A DNA stretch of 64,000 bases, from the NCBI GenBank assembly GCA_013397075.1, contig VWZS01008810.1, positions 682,001 to 746,000 of the forward strand, read 5' to 3'. Shown piece by piece: positions 1-13,095 of the stretch (position 1 is its first letter; the number at the start of each line of letters is the position of its first letter). The translations under genes and the position numbers were made by a program. Below the pieces are notes generated by a model, which searched no databases, was not told the origin of the DNA, and worked only from the letters and a program-made list of their open reading frames with translations. The DNA is from Rhabdornis inornatus. Taxonomy: Eukaryota > Chordata > Aves > Passeriformes > Rhabdornithidae.

Positions 1-2593
1 TCCTATGTTGGATCCCAGAAACCTGGGTTTTTGAGCTTTCTGTGCTTTCTGGCACTGACCTCCTGGAGAACACTGCTTTTGACCTGAGGCCTTGGAGAAG
101 GCTTCTAAATTTGAGTAATGAAGTTAAAATCACGAGCGTGTAGTTAAATAGAAGTGTGTGTTTTCACATGGTAAAGGGTTTTAAATTTGAGGTTTTTATA
201 GTATAGTAATAGGTATGGGACAAGATGGAGGATTTTGGGTGGTGTCTCTTTTGGTGTTCTTCCTCCTTCTTCATGGGTTTCAGGTAGTATTTTCTGGTTG
301 GACGGTTAGTGTCACACTGAGGGTCACGGAAAGTTACTTATTGGGTTAAAAGGATAAATAATATAGGTGTTATTTCTCTATTGGACTGTTTAGCTTTAAG
401 AGACCTTGTAGCAGCTGGATCTCTCTCCATTTTCCTCGCTTCTAGCAGGTGGCTAGAAGTGCTGCTGAACGTTCTGTATTTTTTATAAGATTTAATAAAC
501 AACTAAGCCCGAACACGAGAAAATCCATTTCCTTAATATTTTTTAATCCTGGCTCTGAGTGAAGGCAGAAGAGACTGAGACAAACCACTAATTAAGTGGT
601 GCAAACTCCCACCGCTGTTACAAAAAAAAAATCTTAAATTGCCCTGCAGGCAATGTTACTGTGCTAATTACTCTGATGTGACTGATTGCTCTGCAGTGAA
701 GAAGAATTTATTTATTTACTTAGCTGCATGTCCTATAGTTTTCATCCTATACTTTTCAAATAGCTACTTGCCTTTGAGAATGTTTATACTGAAATAGGAA
801 AGCATACACGTCCTACTTATTATCAATAGGAGTTAATGTAAACATTAAAAAGAGCTAGATTTATTTATGTGCATTCCTTCTAAATATTTCCAGTGACATG
901 TAAATTAGAGATAATGTATCTACATTTACACATTTTTAATACCTCTTTATAAGATATTTCAACCCTAAACTTGCTTGGAAACAGAAGTACATACTTGATC
1001 AGTTTTGCTGATAGTCCTGTGCATGGAAATGTGCAGAATTAAGTCTAAAGTTTGCTAGTTTTCTTACACAATGAAGCGTTTTTTGGAAACACAAATAACC
1101 AGTTGGCTGATACATAAGGAAAACCTTTTTCTCATTATTAATACATCAGAAAATGAGCTTGAAATGTGTAATTTCATATTAAGAACATACTTTAATCTTC
1201 TAGCATATAATATGAGTGAACCTGAGCCATATGGCATTTCATTCTAGGGATAATAAACCTGTTTGTTAACTGATTTAGTAATCCTAAGAGAAATCAAAGG
1301 GTTCAATGCTTAATTCATTTGCAGTACATATTAAATTAATCTCAGAAAGTAGAATAAATTCAAAGAAGAGGAGGAAATTAATTTCCAGTACCTAGGAAAG
1401 ACTCCTCCAATCCTAGAAGTGCAAGTAGTACTTTTAAATAAAATGTCTACCACAAGGAGAAGACTCAAAAAATATTACCTGTAATTAAGATCCCCATTTT
1501 CAACTACATGGTGAAAATGGAACTTCCTCACTGCTGACTCAGCCAACTGCTTACAGGTGAATCTTTTAATTGATTTACTCATATATTTGGCTTTTAAATT
1601 CATATTGCTTTTAGAAATCTGGAACATCTGCTTATATAATTTACAAAGACATATCTGTTATTCACCTGATTGCTCTCCCCACCTACCTCCATAGGGCTGG
1701 GGAGTCTGGTTGGATCCTGAACACTAAGGCTGCTTTGACCTACTTTAGAACTGGCTCCAAAGGCAGTAGACTGAACTCCAGAGCCAAGCACAAATTCAAG
1801 ACAAAGCTGCTGGGAAAGATGGAGGATAGGATCTCTAAAGTTTCCTTTTCTCCATCTGGGATAATTTCAAACATAATCTAATAGATAAACAACTGCGTAA
1901 ATACACAGCATTATTTTATGGCACGTAATCACTATATGAGATGAGAGACTTTACATGCCTTCCTTGAGGCTGTAACCTCCAAGGCCTACCTCTGTCTGTA
2001 TTTTCAAAGTCTTACACAAGACATGAGATTAATGAAAATTGGAAAAAAAAAATAAAAGATAATACAGATCTTGATAGTTGACATTAGGTTACAAAACCAA
2101 ACAGTAATAAAAATACTGAGTGGCAGGTGTTCACCACCTCCTAAGAACTGCCCACTGCAAATCTGATTTCCCACGAATATTTCAGAAACAGAAATGAAAA
2201 CTGAACAAAAGATAAAACAGTCTACTTGTTTAGAAATAACATGATATTAACCCCCCCAAACAATTTTAGAAAAACATAGTACAATGTTAACTTAAAAAAA
2301 AGTTTAAAGAAGTTTAAAATCAAGTCCAGTGCTGCAGATGTCTGTTCCATTGATGTAATATTACTTAAAACAAACATTTTACATGCTTTCTCAGCCATTT
2401 CACTGTTTTTACATGATCCACCCAAATATCTAACTGCTGTCTGGAACAATGGTTTGGAATACGTCCAGATTACTAAGCTTTCTAAATGTTAAAATAACTA
2501 ATATGCAGCATATGATGAATAGAAAGATATTGAGCAGAGTATAGCAAATGCTCTTAAAGTACTGACTTTAATGGTGATGTCAAATTAATAATA

Positions 2594-2734
2594 GTACTTT
2601 TACACTTTGCAACACCTTACTGCTAAAGACTTCAAAGTGCTTTATAAGCAATAATTAATTTAAATCATACATTGGCTCTGAGAGGCAGATATTATATTAC
2701 CATCATTGATTATCTCTGGAAACAAAGTAATGTA
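2594..2734 (+). repeat. MIR/L3-like ancient interspersed repeat
   Basis: The stretch reads like the conserved 3' region of old amniote MIR or L3/CR1-related elements: a 'tcaaagtgctttataagca' motif, an 'attaatttaaatcat' run, 'ctctgagaggcagatatta', and then 'ttaccatcattgatta..tctggaaacaaag', in the order these elements show. It is strongly diverged. The family assignment comes from remembered consensus patterns, not from a search. Confidence 0.45.
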
Positions 2735-5700
2735 ATATTCTAGACATTACATTAATGTAGTTGCAAGATATTAACTTTTTATATTCAGGGCCTATGTTTC
2801 ATGAAGCTTCTTACAAACTTGTTTTAAAAAGCCAATAAAAACTTCGTGTCTTTGAAAACTTCTATAAAACATATATTAATTATAATTCATTATCTTTTTT
2901 TAACATTACTGAGGATATTTTATATGTCATTCCTCACTGTTGCCTGCTTACTTCAACTCTGCTGGATTACAGGAAAGTGTATAAATATATTTAGTTACAG
3001 TAGTAGAGTTATCAAATGACAAGGGATACAACAACAACAGAGGATTAAGTGCAAGCACAAAAGAACCCTTCAGAAATTATCTTAATTTGTCCTCTAACAA
3101 TCAATTGATTAAAAAGCATGGGAGAAAGAAATACTATCCTATAATACCTTTATGCATTGCAGGAGATCATCTCCAGGCAAACATTTTCATTCTTTTTTAT
3201 TTTTCAGCTAAGAAAAAAACTTGGACTTTTCTGTCTGCTAAATATTTATCCCATACAAGCTTCACCATAGTCCACAGAAAGAATTATAATTATTAGGAGT
3301 CACAGGATCTATAAGAGACCAACAACACTGCACCTTCTGCTGGACATTAACTTAGAGGACATTTATGATACATGTTAAAATAATTTCCATTTATATTATC
3401 TAAACCTGTGGGCAAATGTGCTACAAAAATATGCAATGTAATCACTAACATTTAAAAAACATGTCTTACTCATCATTGGCAGTAATTGTTAGCAGTCTTT
3501 CACAATCTTCTGAAGTCTATGAAAACACACCAAAGACCTTCCTTACCTAAGAATAAATTTCTTCATCTTCTATTGCCTACTTTTCCTGTCATGCACTAGA
3601 TAACTGCAAAACAGCTTGGACTCCAAGGTAAATGTATGAATAAGATACAAAATGGCCCAACAATCCCTCACAAACCTTGCCCTGGAAACGTAATCTCAGT
3701 GCTTTGATTGCACTTTTTTTCACAGGAGCCATAATATAGATAATCTCTAAAATTTCTGTTTGAGTGATGTTATTTTTATCCCTAACCCTTTCTCTTCAGT
3801 GTCTCCTTGGCTGGGAAGACAGGGAGGACCCTACAAAAGGGTCCTCCACTTTCTGGAGTTTGTGGTAAACAAAAATAACCATTAGAAAAACTGTCTGCAT
3901 AGGGAATGGGGTGAAGAAGAACAACTGACAATATTACTGAACAAGCCTCAATGTAGTAAGACTGCAAAAGTGGAATTTGCTGATACAGGAACAGTGACAA
4001 GTTACCCCACAGCAGTGGGCTACTAAATTAAGAGAAGTTCAGAGTGATGACAGCATTGCCTGCACACTCACAGCTACTAGAGTCTACACAGGTACCACTG
4101 GTGTCCTATTTCCAATTTTGTGTTTCTGTCAGGAGGATCAGAAAACATGGGAAGCTGAGACTTCAATTTTATCATTCAACTTCACAAGACGGCCTACAGA
4201 ATTAGGCTTGTGTTGTCAATCTGCACACACACACACATATATGTCAGTGCTAATTTTCTCTTCTGTACTTAATCAGTACTGTAGGGATACTTTTCCTCTG
4301 CCTTCACTCAATGACTTCTCTGGTTCAGGGCACTCACTGACTTTTCATATTTATACTTGGTCTAAACCACAACTTTATTCTTTCTTAGAGAATACAGTTT
4401 TCTCCCCAAGTTCTTGCTTATCCTACAGAAAAGCCGTACTTCACGTGTCAGAAGCAGTGCTGCAATATGACTTCCCTTGACCCTCCTGAAGGGCACATGC
4501 TCTTCCCTGCACTACAGCCAGTGATATGGGACATGGCACAAAGGAGTGTTTTCAAGTCTTGTGCAATGATGCAAAGTAAACCATGGTATAATTCTGTATA
4601 TGATATGCTCATAAATTAAGTTTACCACCCTGGTATTTGAAATAACCCATCACTAGATGAAGAAAAGACTGTTCATAAGGAAATAATCAGTATTTTTGGA
4701 ACTGAATAAAATACTTGATAGATAATCATCAAAAAGCTTGCTTTTAGATTATGCTATCTGTAGTTACATCAAATAAAGCCTTCTTATAATGTGGTACATA
4801 AAGTACAGGGAAAAATCTTGCAGTAAGGCTGTAAGAAAGAAAAGTTAGAACTCTATCTAATCCTGACTTCACAGTTTTGTACATTAAAATGGGCAAGAAC
4901 CTAAGAGTCATAGGGGATACTCAAATGTAACAATTACTCCCCAGAAATGTCAGGTTCTCAACATGCCCTAAAATACAGCCCATTACAAATCTATTGACAT
5001 TAAAAAAGAGAGGGAATTCACAAAGCCAAATAACTACTTCAATAACAAGACTGAAAAATGTAAATACTATAATAAAAAGAAATTATGGTTTTATACCCCA
5101 CTCAGTGTAAAAGGCTATCTATATACTAGAATATTTTCAAATTTTATTACCTCAGTAGGAACTCAGAAAAGGTCAGTCAAACAATTGAATAGGCAAATAG
5201 TATGGCCATTACGTTCTCAGCAATTGTCTACACACAATCTTGGCTTGAAATACCAAGCTGCAACCATTACCTACTTAACACAGCTATCCATGGTATTTCT
5301 CAGTCACCAGCTACTGCAATATTCAGACATGAAAAAATGTTTTATTACACAATGTCTTTCAATTGAAAGATCTCATCTACATGACCTTAAACAAACCGAT
5401 GTTATATAAAGCCACTCATTAAAATACTAACTTTGTTTAACCTTAAAATAACCATGATACTGAAGTAAACACTATTTAGCTCTTCATGAAATCAGGTCTT
5501 GATATCCCTAATTTCACTGGACTATTTTCTGTATAGCCAAAACAAAAATTGCAGTATTGCAGGAGTAAAATTGTATGCATTTCTGTAACATTTGGCATTT
5601 AACTCACATGAGGAAAGTCCTTTGAATCCTCCCCCAGCTTTACTCCTGCTTGAGTACATAAGATTTTGGTAAAAAATAAGACATAGTATTTGCAGTGGGC

Positions 5701-8700
5701 AATTTCTACAGGATGTTCTATTAAATATTCCAATAGATAGATGAAACATCTATACCATAAGTTTTAAACACTTCTGCATCATAATTTTCCAGCAATATGT
5801 CCACATACCACATAACCAAAGATTGAGATTGAGCAGGTTCAGAAAATGACCAATGAAAATACAGAAGGAAGTTCAGTATTCTTATCAGGAAAGAGGATCA
5901 GCAAATTTGGAGCAGGAGCAAATCAAGCTAGTGAGCTGGCAGATCAAGGTGCTTGTAACAGCTGCAAGAAAGTGACGTTTGTGGGGGTAAAGCAATTTAG
6001 TAAAGTGCCTAAGTGCAACTGGAGGCAAACTGCACAGGCAAGACTATTCATTAACAGATTAGGAGGGGAATGAGAATGGTGATGATGAAAACAAAGGCCT
6101 GACCCACACAGAGAAGAGATGAAAGAATGAGCAAATCTACTAGACAAGGACAGAGAGGTTGCTGAAGCTAAGAAGGCCAAGGGGGCCATGAACAAGCACA
6201 GCAAATGTATGAGACATGAGGAAATCAAAGGAGGAGAAAGCAGATGTTGAAACGGCATGGAGGAAAGAGTGGAGAATTAAGTTTTAGTTCTGACAGCAAC
6301 AAAGTTTCAGTTCAGGAGATTCAATTTTTCAAGGACATTGCTATCCTAGACTAAGGGTTAGGTACATGGTGGATTCCAGGTTGGAGGGAAGGGATTTGGA
6401 AAAGGAGAAAAGACTCCAGAAAAGGGAAAGTATTTAGTGTAACACTGCAGTGAAGTGAATTATGCAATACTGATCCATTTTCTCACCTGAAGACAGAAAA
6501 CCAAATGCAGATACTTTGCATAATTACATAATCAAATTTGAATTTGAGAGTTAACATCAAAAAAGAGTTCTGCATTTCTACTTCATGTGCAGATTTTTTC
6601 AAAGGAATAGACCAGCAACCGTGAATAAATGTAATTCATGTCAGCCTTTTAGGAGACTGGTAAAAACAAAACGACGCATTAATCTGAAATTATCCATAGA
6701 GCTGGCTGCCTTCTGCCATAGTGGCTGCTTCCTCTTTATACATTTTGTACATCAAAAGCTTGATGGCTAAGCAGTCTCCCAGACTGGTGACTCATGCTCC
6801 TTCTTGTCCTGAGGGCACCAAAACCACAGACCTCATAGCCCAAAGTCTGTATTTCTTACATATGCACAATTGACACTACTCAAGAAACAGGCAGCAGGTT
6901 TCTCACAACTCTAACCTGTATCTAAAATAGGCAGAATATCTGTAAACCAGTCAGAGAACACCTGAATACACATCTGCACTTTCATTTGCAAGAGTTTCAA
7001 TCAACAGGCAAACTACAGTCATGATTACTTTAGATCTCTCCTTCCCTGTGAATCTCCTATATTTTAATAGCATTTGATTTTTCCTTTTTTGGATGCAAAT
7101 TGTATCCGATTTGCGCATCCTCAAAAGGCAGCTGCCATTATCCAGATTACTCTGCCCTCCATAAATATTCTCCTCCTGCTGAAGAAGGAAACTAAGTCTC
7201 CAATGCTCTGGCCACATGCTTAAAACACTAGCCTTTTTATAAACACACATTTTACTTTAAACTCAGCAAAGAAATCATCGCCTCTGAAGATGCAGAACTT
7301 GCAAAACTTTGAGCACTTAACTGAGCATCTCAAAAGGGGAAATGTGGGAGAAGGATGAGGATCACTTGCAGTTGTTGTCTTATCCTCCAGAGTTGAGCCC
7401 AAATCCCACTCACACATAAAAGTGCTAATTTGGATCTTATCACTAGTTCTCAAAATAGCAAAGAAAAAATAACACTCCCCTGTTTTGTTAATATGTTTTG
7501 TAATATTAGGTGTTCTAGAAGTTTTTTCAATTATTAAAAAGTATGCAAGCTGCATTTAATTGGTATTACACTGTTACCAGCTTACATTACATCACATTCA
7601 TTGTTAGATGAAACCAAAAAATAACACACCAGTTATTAACAATGCCAAATGCAGCATGGATTTCCTAGCTTCCCTAATTTAGGAAAGAAACAAAATTGAA
7701 CAAATCTCCTCTGCTTCTAAATTTAATTTTCCCGTGTCTTCAGTTAGAAAGAAAATTTAATCAGAAAATTAGCAAATCAACTCAGCAGTTACAGAGGCAA
7801 GGTATTATTTAAACATAACCAGCTGCGATAAGAGACTCTAGACAAGGCTGTGAGACATATAAAGTGAGGACAAATGGCTCAGCTAAAGGAACTGCTCCAT
7901 TGATGGTATAATGCACACCTGACAGTTTGTTAGCTAAAAAAATCCCCACAAAACAGAAGGAAAATATCAAAATGAACAGACGGAAAAGTACTGTTCAGTG
8001 GTCTTTCACCAAGTAAGTGGTGTTGTCGATCTCTTTACTGTGGTTTCTAGTCAGAATGGCAAATAATTCAGCAAACATTTAGTGATATATCAATGTAATT
8101 CCTAGCAAGAGTGCATTATAATTGACAAAGTTGAGTCAATTTGGAAGCAACTCAGAAGCCAAGTCCAATGCAACAGCAGTACTTCTTAAGTAAAAATGCA
8201 CACAATCCACTATAAATCACCTCTGAAATATACCCAAATGAATTACATATTTCAGCAAAATATAACACACAAACATTCCAATTAAAAATGTCCAAATTGC
8301 AAAACAAAAACTTTATTCCCAAACTGTAGACTTCTGTTTCTGTTCATGGAAACACAGGGGTATTAAATTATCTACTGGAAGTCTTCACCAAAATCTCCAG
8401 TTAAAAAACAATTAGAGGACTATATAATTCATATCATTCTGAAACTATTGAGGACCAGAACTACAAAATTCACATAAATTTTGTTTCCTTCAGTGTGAAG
8501 ATGTATTAGTATGCAAAATTTCATAAATTCATAAATACATAATTTATGTTGCATTTAGTTTCTCTGAAAAGCTGGTGAAGAAACATATAAGTAAGAATCT
8601 GAATGTAGCCATACCTTTAGGGCTTACAGTAACACCAAATCTTTTTGTATTTTTTATATTTCTTAATTTATATTTCTTAATCTAATATTGAAGTAGACTT

Positions 8701-8843
8701 TTAAAAATACCAAAATAAATTTATTTACAGAAAAATATCAAATTTTCTCATTACAGACTTAAGAAACTCTTCAGAATATCTATTTGCTTTTTTTCTCTCC
8801 TTTTTTTTTTTTGTTACTGAGAACAGTTGTATGAGATCAAGTA

Positions 8844-9021
8844 TCTTTGTTCCTTAGGAGATCATCTGCTCCTGCTGCTCATTTACCATCTGAAATCATA
8901 ATCATCTGTTGGTGACAATCTAATCATCTTCACAGTAACTAATTGTGATGTCACAAACAAATGGTTATGATTTCAGGTGGTGAACAAACAGCAGGAGCAG
9001 ATGTACTCTGAAGAACAAAGA
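8844..9021. repeat. Imperfect foldback, about 75-nt arms with 31-nt loop
   Basis: Arms 8844-8917 and 8949-9021 are reverse complements of each other with interruptions. Exact blocks include 'tctttgttc' (8844-8852 against 9021-9013) and 'catctgctcctgctg' (8863-8877 against 9003-8989). The next 40 positions, 8878-8917 against 8988-8949, match at 32 of 40 by my count, most mismatches being transitions that can form G-U pairs in RNA. The loop itself contains a 6-bp stem, tcacag..ttgtga, around TAACTAA. This could be a transposon-derived palindrome (MITE or a conserved hairpin-type repeat) or a structured intronic RNA. Confidence 0.85.
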
Positions 9022-10531
9022 CTGTAAAGTCATGCACGAATCCCTAGTAATAAAATGTTAGGCAAGAAAAACAAAGAGTTTGTCCTTTACAGAGAGGTAG
9101 GATTGCTCTGAATGTGTGTTTGTTTGTTTTTTTTTTAATTATCAGTTTTTCAGTACTTTGTGACTCCCAAAATTGTTAGAAATAGGTAAAGAAAAACTAC
9201 ACAATGGAAAATTGAAGTTGGGAAACATGTAAAAACAGTTATGGTCATTTTTTTCCTTCTTAGTATTATAATATATAAAAACACAATTTTATTTTTATTT
9301 TTATACTGTTCTTCATAGCTCATCTACAGCTTCTCCTAGAACACATTCTGTATGATGTTTCTGATTACCCCATCTAGAAATACAAAGCAAAAGTATGTTC
9401 CCATGAAAATGCACTTTGTAATAGGATTGTTTATTTCTTGCATGTTTTGTTTCTGTTGATAACTGCTTAAGTCAAATCAAGAGAGATAAATAAGATTTTG
9501 TTTACAGTAAACATCTTCTGTATGGGCTGCAAATGCTTCTGGTCTGCCCACAGTCTCTCAAAGTCCCTTCCAGAAGCATAAGGGAAAAAAACTCAGTCAA
9601 CGTTCCTGCCATTTCACATGTGAAGAATGTCAAAGATATACCAAACCAAGAAACCAATAGCTTTGTGTTTCATCTTTCTTTGAAATTGTGAAATCAAGAA
9701 GAAAGGTAAAGAAGTAAACCTGTGGGAAGAAGCTTTGCCAGTGAGCAAGAGGAACAGAAGTGAGGTTTGCCACATGGATAATTCAAGAGTGACATGATTG
9801 AGGGCAGCAGGAGGAGTTAATTTTCAAGAATATTTAATAGGGAATACTAAATACATATTGAGCTAGTAATTAGGAGGATACAGACTGTAGGGTATTTCTC
9901 AGCAAAAAAAAACAACATCGTAAGAGTACAATGAAATCTGTTCTTCAACTGTACTAAAATATAGAACTGGTTTGATTTTCATTTTCTGTTGTACTGAAGT
10001 ATACAAATTCCCTTTACTATTCCAGTTTTATTTGACTCAGATGGAAACACAGGGCATTATGCACATGAAGAAAGACTACTTGTCTGCAAAAGGAAACTGA
10101 TGCACAATACCCTGCCCTAGCAGGACACAATTGTTTTCCTGGAATAAAATTACTGGAAATATAAATAAAAGCTGCCAAATGGTACATGCAGCAACCTCAG
10201 AGCCTCAGATTTTCAAGATCACTGAAAGTTAGGTTTATCGTAACAAGAAATGCAAACTGTACATTTCTCTTCTGAGAAGGATACAAAAGGGAGGAAGATG
10301 CTCAATTTGCCCTCTTTTAAAGCCTCCTAACTTTCAAAAATGACTTAAAATCTTCAAGAGTAAATTCACCTATCAAAAAGCGTTGTTCTTAAAAATAAAC
10401 TAGTATATTCATACCCGAAAGGATGTGACATTTTTGATATCAAAGTGTGGAACTTGTTTGGAAGTGCCTTTAAAAATCCTTGCACTTCACAGGTACATGA
10501 GAGATCATGCACAAAAGTGATTTCTTTTATT

Positions 10532-10674
10532 CAAAACACCCTGGCAGTGTTCAAAGTCAGGCCAAATAAGCACCTGAGCAATCTGGTCTACTGGATAGTG
10601 TCCCTGCACATGGCAGAGGTGGTTTGGACTAGATAATCTCTAAGATTCGTTCCAATCCTTTAACATTCTATGAT
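10532..10674 (+). mobile_element. CR1 LINE, 3'-end fragment
   Basis: A short 5'-truncated CR1 copy. Frame +1 reads through FKVRPNKHLSNLVYW and AEVVWTR, corresponding to the last codons of CR1 ORF2. It then has the 3'UTR pattern 'agattcgttccaatcc' and closes in 'cattctatgata', the CR1-type octamer end. CR1 is the dominant non-LTR retrotransposon of birds and other sauropsids. The fragment is inactive. Confidence 0.8.
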
Positions 10675-11892
10675 ACACTTTAATCTCTAGATTGCAACCC
10701 TCAAAAAATGAGTTAAGAGATTAAGAACAGTGGTCTCTAAAAAAATGCTCTATGTCTATTGGTGTGCTAGTTCCATCTCCTTCAACTTCCAATTTACTTG
10801 TAGATTAGAAGAATGGAAATGAACGCATCATACATTACAAAAGTGTCCCAGAATGAAAACCTGTTTCTGTACTGTGCTCTGGTGGCTGCAAAAAGTTATG
10901 TGAGCAAGTCGTCCTGTGAAAAATAAGTTATTTGACCAGCACAGCTTTAAAACAATAATTTCTGTAGATCTTGTCTCCTGTTGAATGAGTTTACCTTTGC
11001 GTTCTCCTTCTAGATTTGGGTTTACAGGTATAACTGTCAAAGTTGTCTTGAGAAACCTAAGAGATCATTTTTCCTTGTTGGTTTAATAGAAAATTATGGT
11101 TTCATCATTAAGTATCTTGGCTACAAGACACTGCAAGGACAGAAGAAAAGCTAGAGGTTTTATTCTACTGTCTCAAACTCTAAGATGTTAACATTTTTAG
11201 ATATTTTGCAGGCCTTGTCCTTAGAGATTTTGACAATACAAACACAAATCATTTAAAAGTATTCATGGGGGTTGATGACAGGGCTGTAAGGAAGCAATTA
11301 ATAGGAAATCTTAGATCCTGTATAATCCTTCCTTTCAGGGAAACACAATGACGTGCTGAATCCAAGATCACTTGAAACACTAGCAAACTATTATGTAAGT
11401 TGAAGTATAAATTATTCCTCAGGTCTCTGAGGTGACTGGGAAGACCATATATATAATGGAACACTACAAAAACTCCTTAAAACCTGCTTTTAGGACTAAG
11501 CCTTTCAGATGTATATAGGCAAAAAATAGAAGGTAGCTCATGTGTGTATCCATGTCTGTACAATCCTTAGTTGAGGGAGATAATGTTTGGGACCCTTAAG
11601 AAGTTCAAAACTATACACAGTTCTAGAAAAAAATCCAGGGCTCATGAAAAAGTGAAAAAGTACTATTTACATTATCTTTACCACTCTAAACAGCAAAAAG
11701 CTAGTTATAAGCTCACAAAGTTCTGTCCTATTCTTTACCTGTTGCACCGAATCCAAATTCAGTCTTCACCAACAAGGTTTCTTGGGCTTTTGTGTCTTAT
11801 AGACAAAGCTCAAGGAAGAGAGGAAACACCAGTAGCAGAACCTCATCAGAGTCAGGGATGTTGTGAGAAAAGCTAGAAGTCAGCCCATATAA

Positions 11893-12140
11893 ATCACAAA
11901 CTCTCAGAACTGAAGATTGGGTCACATTGGGAGGGACCACAGTGGGTCATCTGGTCCAATCCCTCTGCTTAAGCAGGGTCATCCCAGAGCACATGGCACA
12001 GGATTGTGTCCAGATGGTTCTTGAGTATCTCCAGTAAAGAAGACTCCATAACCTTTCTGGGCAACCTGTTCCAGTGCTCAGTCACCTGACAGTAAAGTTC
12101 TTCCTCATATTCAGGTGAAACTTCCTGTGCATCCATTGGA
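11893..12140 (-). mobile_element. CR1 LINE fragment, reverse orientation
   Basis: The plus strand shows the typical reverse-complement CR1 3' region: a 'gggagggaccacagtgggtcatctgg' core, 'ccaatccctctgcttaagcag', 'ctttctgggcaacctgttcc', 'agtgctcagtcacctgac' and 'aaagttcttcctcata'. It is diverged and lacks intact coding sequence. It lies directly next to a CR1 fragment of opposite orientation at 12150-12842. Confidence 0.82.
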
Positions 12141-12149
12141 CCAAATGGG

Positions 12150-12842
12150 ACGTATCTTAGCGTGCTGAGTCAACCAGCTTGCATCATTACGAGGCCACTC
12201 TGTTCTCTTCAACAAGCCATGGGGATCAAAAGAAATGCAGGCACTGGAGAAATGCATTATACTCAAAAAAGGCAGGCTGGTCAGCCTCAGTCTAGTCCCT
12301 GGAAAAATAATGCAGTCCTCTTAAAGTCATTTGTGGGCACGCAGTGCGATTGCCTTTCATGACAAAATTACTGGTTTTATGAATGGAGAGCAGTGGATGT
12401 CATTTACCTTGGCTTTAGCAAGGATTTTGACATCATGTCTCCCACAGCATCCTTGTCTCTAAGCTTTTTAGAGTTTAGGTAGATAAATTCCTAGATAATG
12501 GAAATCTGTTGAGACCCAATAGCATCCTTCCAATATCTAAGAAGAGGTTGTCAGAAAAGATGGAGCCAGGCACATTACTGAGATATATAGCAGAAGAACA
12601 GGAGATGTCAGTCATAAACAAACAGAGGATGCTCTGACAAGGATAAAAGGAAAAAAAAATCAATGTGAAGACAGTTAAGCACTGGAACAGGCTGCCCAGA
12701 GAAGCTATGGAAACTTCATCCCTGAAGAACCGTCAAAAACCCATAAGCAACCTCATCTCAACTCTGTACTGACTGTGCTTTGAGCAAGCAGTTTAGGTGA
12801 CCTCCTAAAATCCCTTACAAACTGAAGGATTCAATGATTCAG
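12150..12842 (+). mobile_element. CR1 LINE fragment with internal deletions
   Basis: A patchwork CR1 copy on the plus strand. Near 12160-12300 it resembles the ORF2 reverse-transcriptase region before the catalytic core ('ggtcagcctcagtctagtcc', then 'ctggaaaaata'). At 12390-12440 it encodes AVDVIYLGFSKDFD, an RT box A with D/G changes. From 12676 it has the ORF2 3' segment KHWNRLPREAMETSS ('cactggaacaggctgcccag'), ending near 'gattcaatgattca'. Sequence between these parts of ORF2 is missing, so it is non-functional. Confidence 0.78.
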
Positions 12843-13034
12843 TGAGTAAATAATAAAAATTTCCTTGTTCCTGCACTCGTTCATACCTAGACTCACACAC
12901 AGGATACTCAGGAGTTAATTCATTTACAACAAGAACCCTTAAATATTTACAAAAAAGCATTTCAATTGTCTTGGATAATCCAAATCACACAAAGAGAAAT
13001 AAGTATCAATATAAATTTAGAAAGCAAAACTTAC

Positions 13035-13095
13035 TGTTACTTGTTGGCTCAGGAAACCCAACATTTTGGCCATTCCAACTTTTGTTTTCTCCAAG
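13035..13095 (-). CDS. STAU2: STAU2 exon I: short linker exon after dsRBD4 (residues 388-407 plus one base)
   Basis: A 61-nt exon entered in phase 0 after the acceptor CTACCTGTTTCAG and left in phase 1 at AACA|GTAAGTTT (13034). It encodes LGENKSWNGQNVGFPEPTSN and the first base of residue 408. The segment GENK..W.G....GFPEPT agrees with the linker that follows dsRBD4 in STAU2, where mammals, as I recall them, have Thr rather than Leu at the first position. The next expected exon, which should open the C-terminal half containing the tubulin-binding-like region, was not found down to position 1. Because 61 nt is not a multiple of three, skipping this exon changes the downstream frame. Confidence 0.88.

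Larger units (their letters stand above)
1..13034 (-). other. STAU2: STAU2 intron after exon I (incomplete)
   Basis: More than 13 kb of non-coding sequence follows the GTAAGT donor of exon I and runs off the left edge. No further STAU2 exon was recognised on the minus strand. It contains an old MIR/L3-like repeat at 2.6 kb, a long foldback at 8.84-9.02 kb, and three CR1 segments between 10.5 and 12.85 kb, each listed separately. Elsewhere I see AT-rich sequence with short homopolymer runs (for example T-rich at 8793-8812) and nothing that supports a gene. Confidence 0.85.

Noticed and set aside
2222..2449. Minus-strand frame with soluble-looking start (QTAVRYLGGSCKNSEMAEKA)
   Set aside because: Looked briefly like an exon, but there are no splice sites in frame, no recognised family, and the frame ends in low-complexity hydrophobic sequence.
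4118..4480. Open frame of 120 codons, plus strand
   Set aside because: Includes a CA repeat, has a low-information composition and resembles nothing known.
1..13034. Search for the next STAU2 coding exon (C-terminal region)
   Set aside because: No minus-strand segment with acceptor, donor and the expected continuation (a phase-1 entry completing residue 408) was seen, so it probably lies left of the window.
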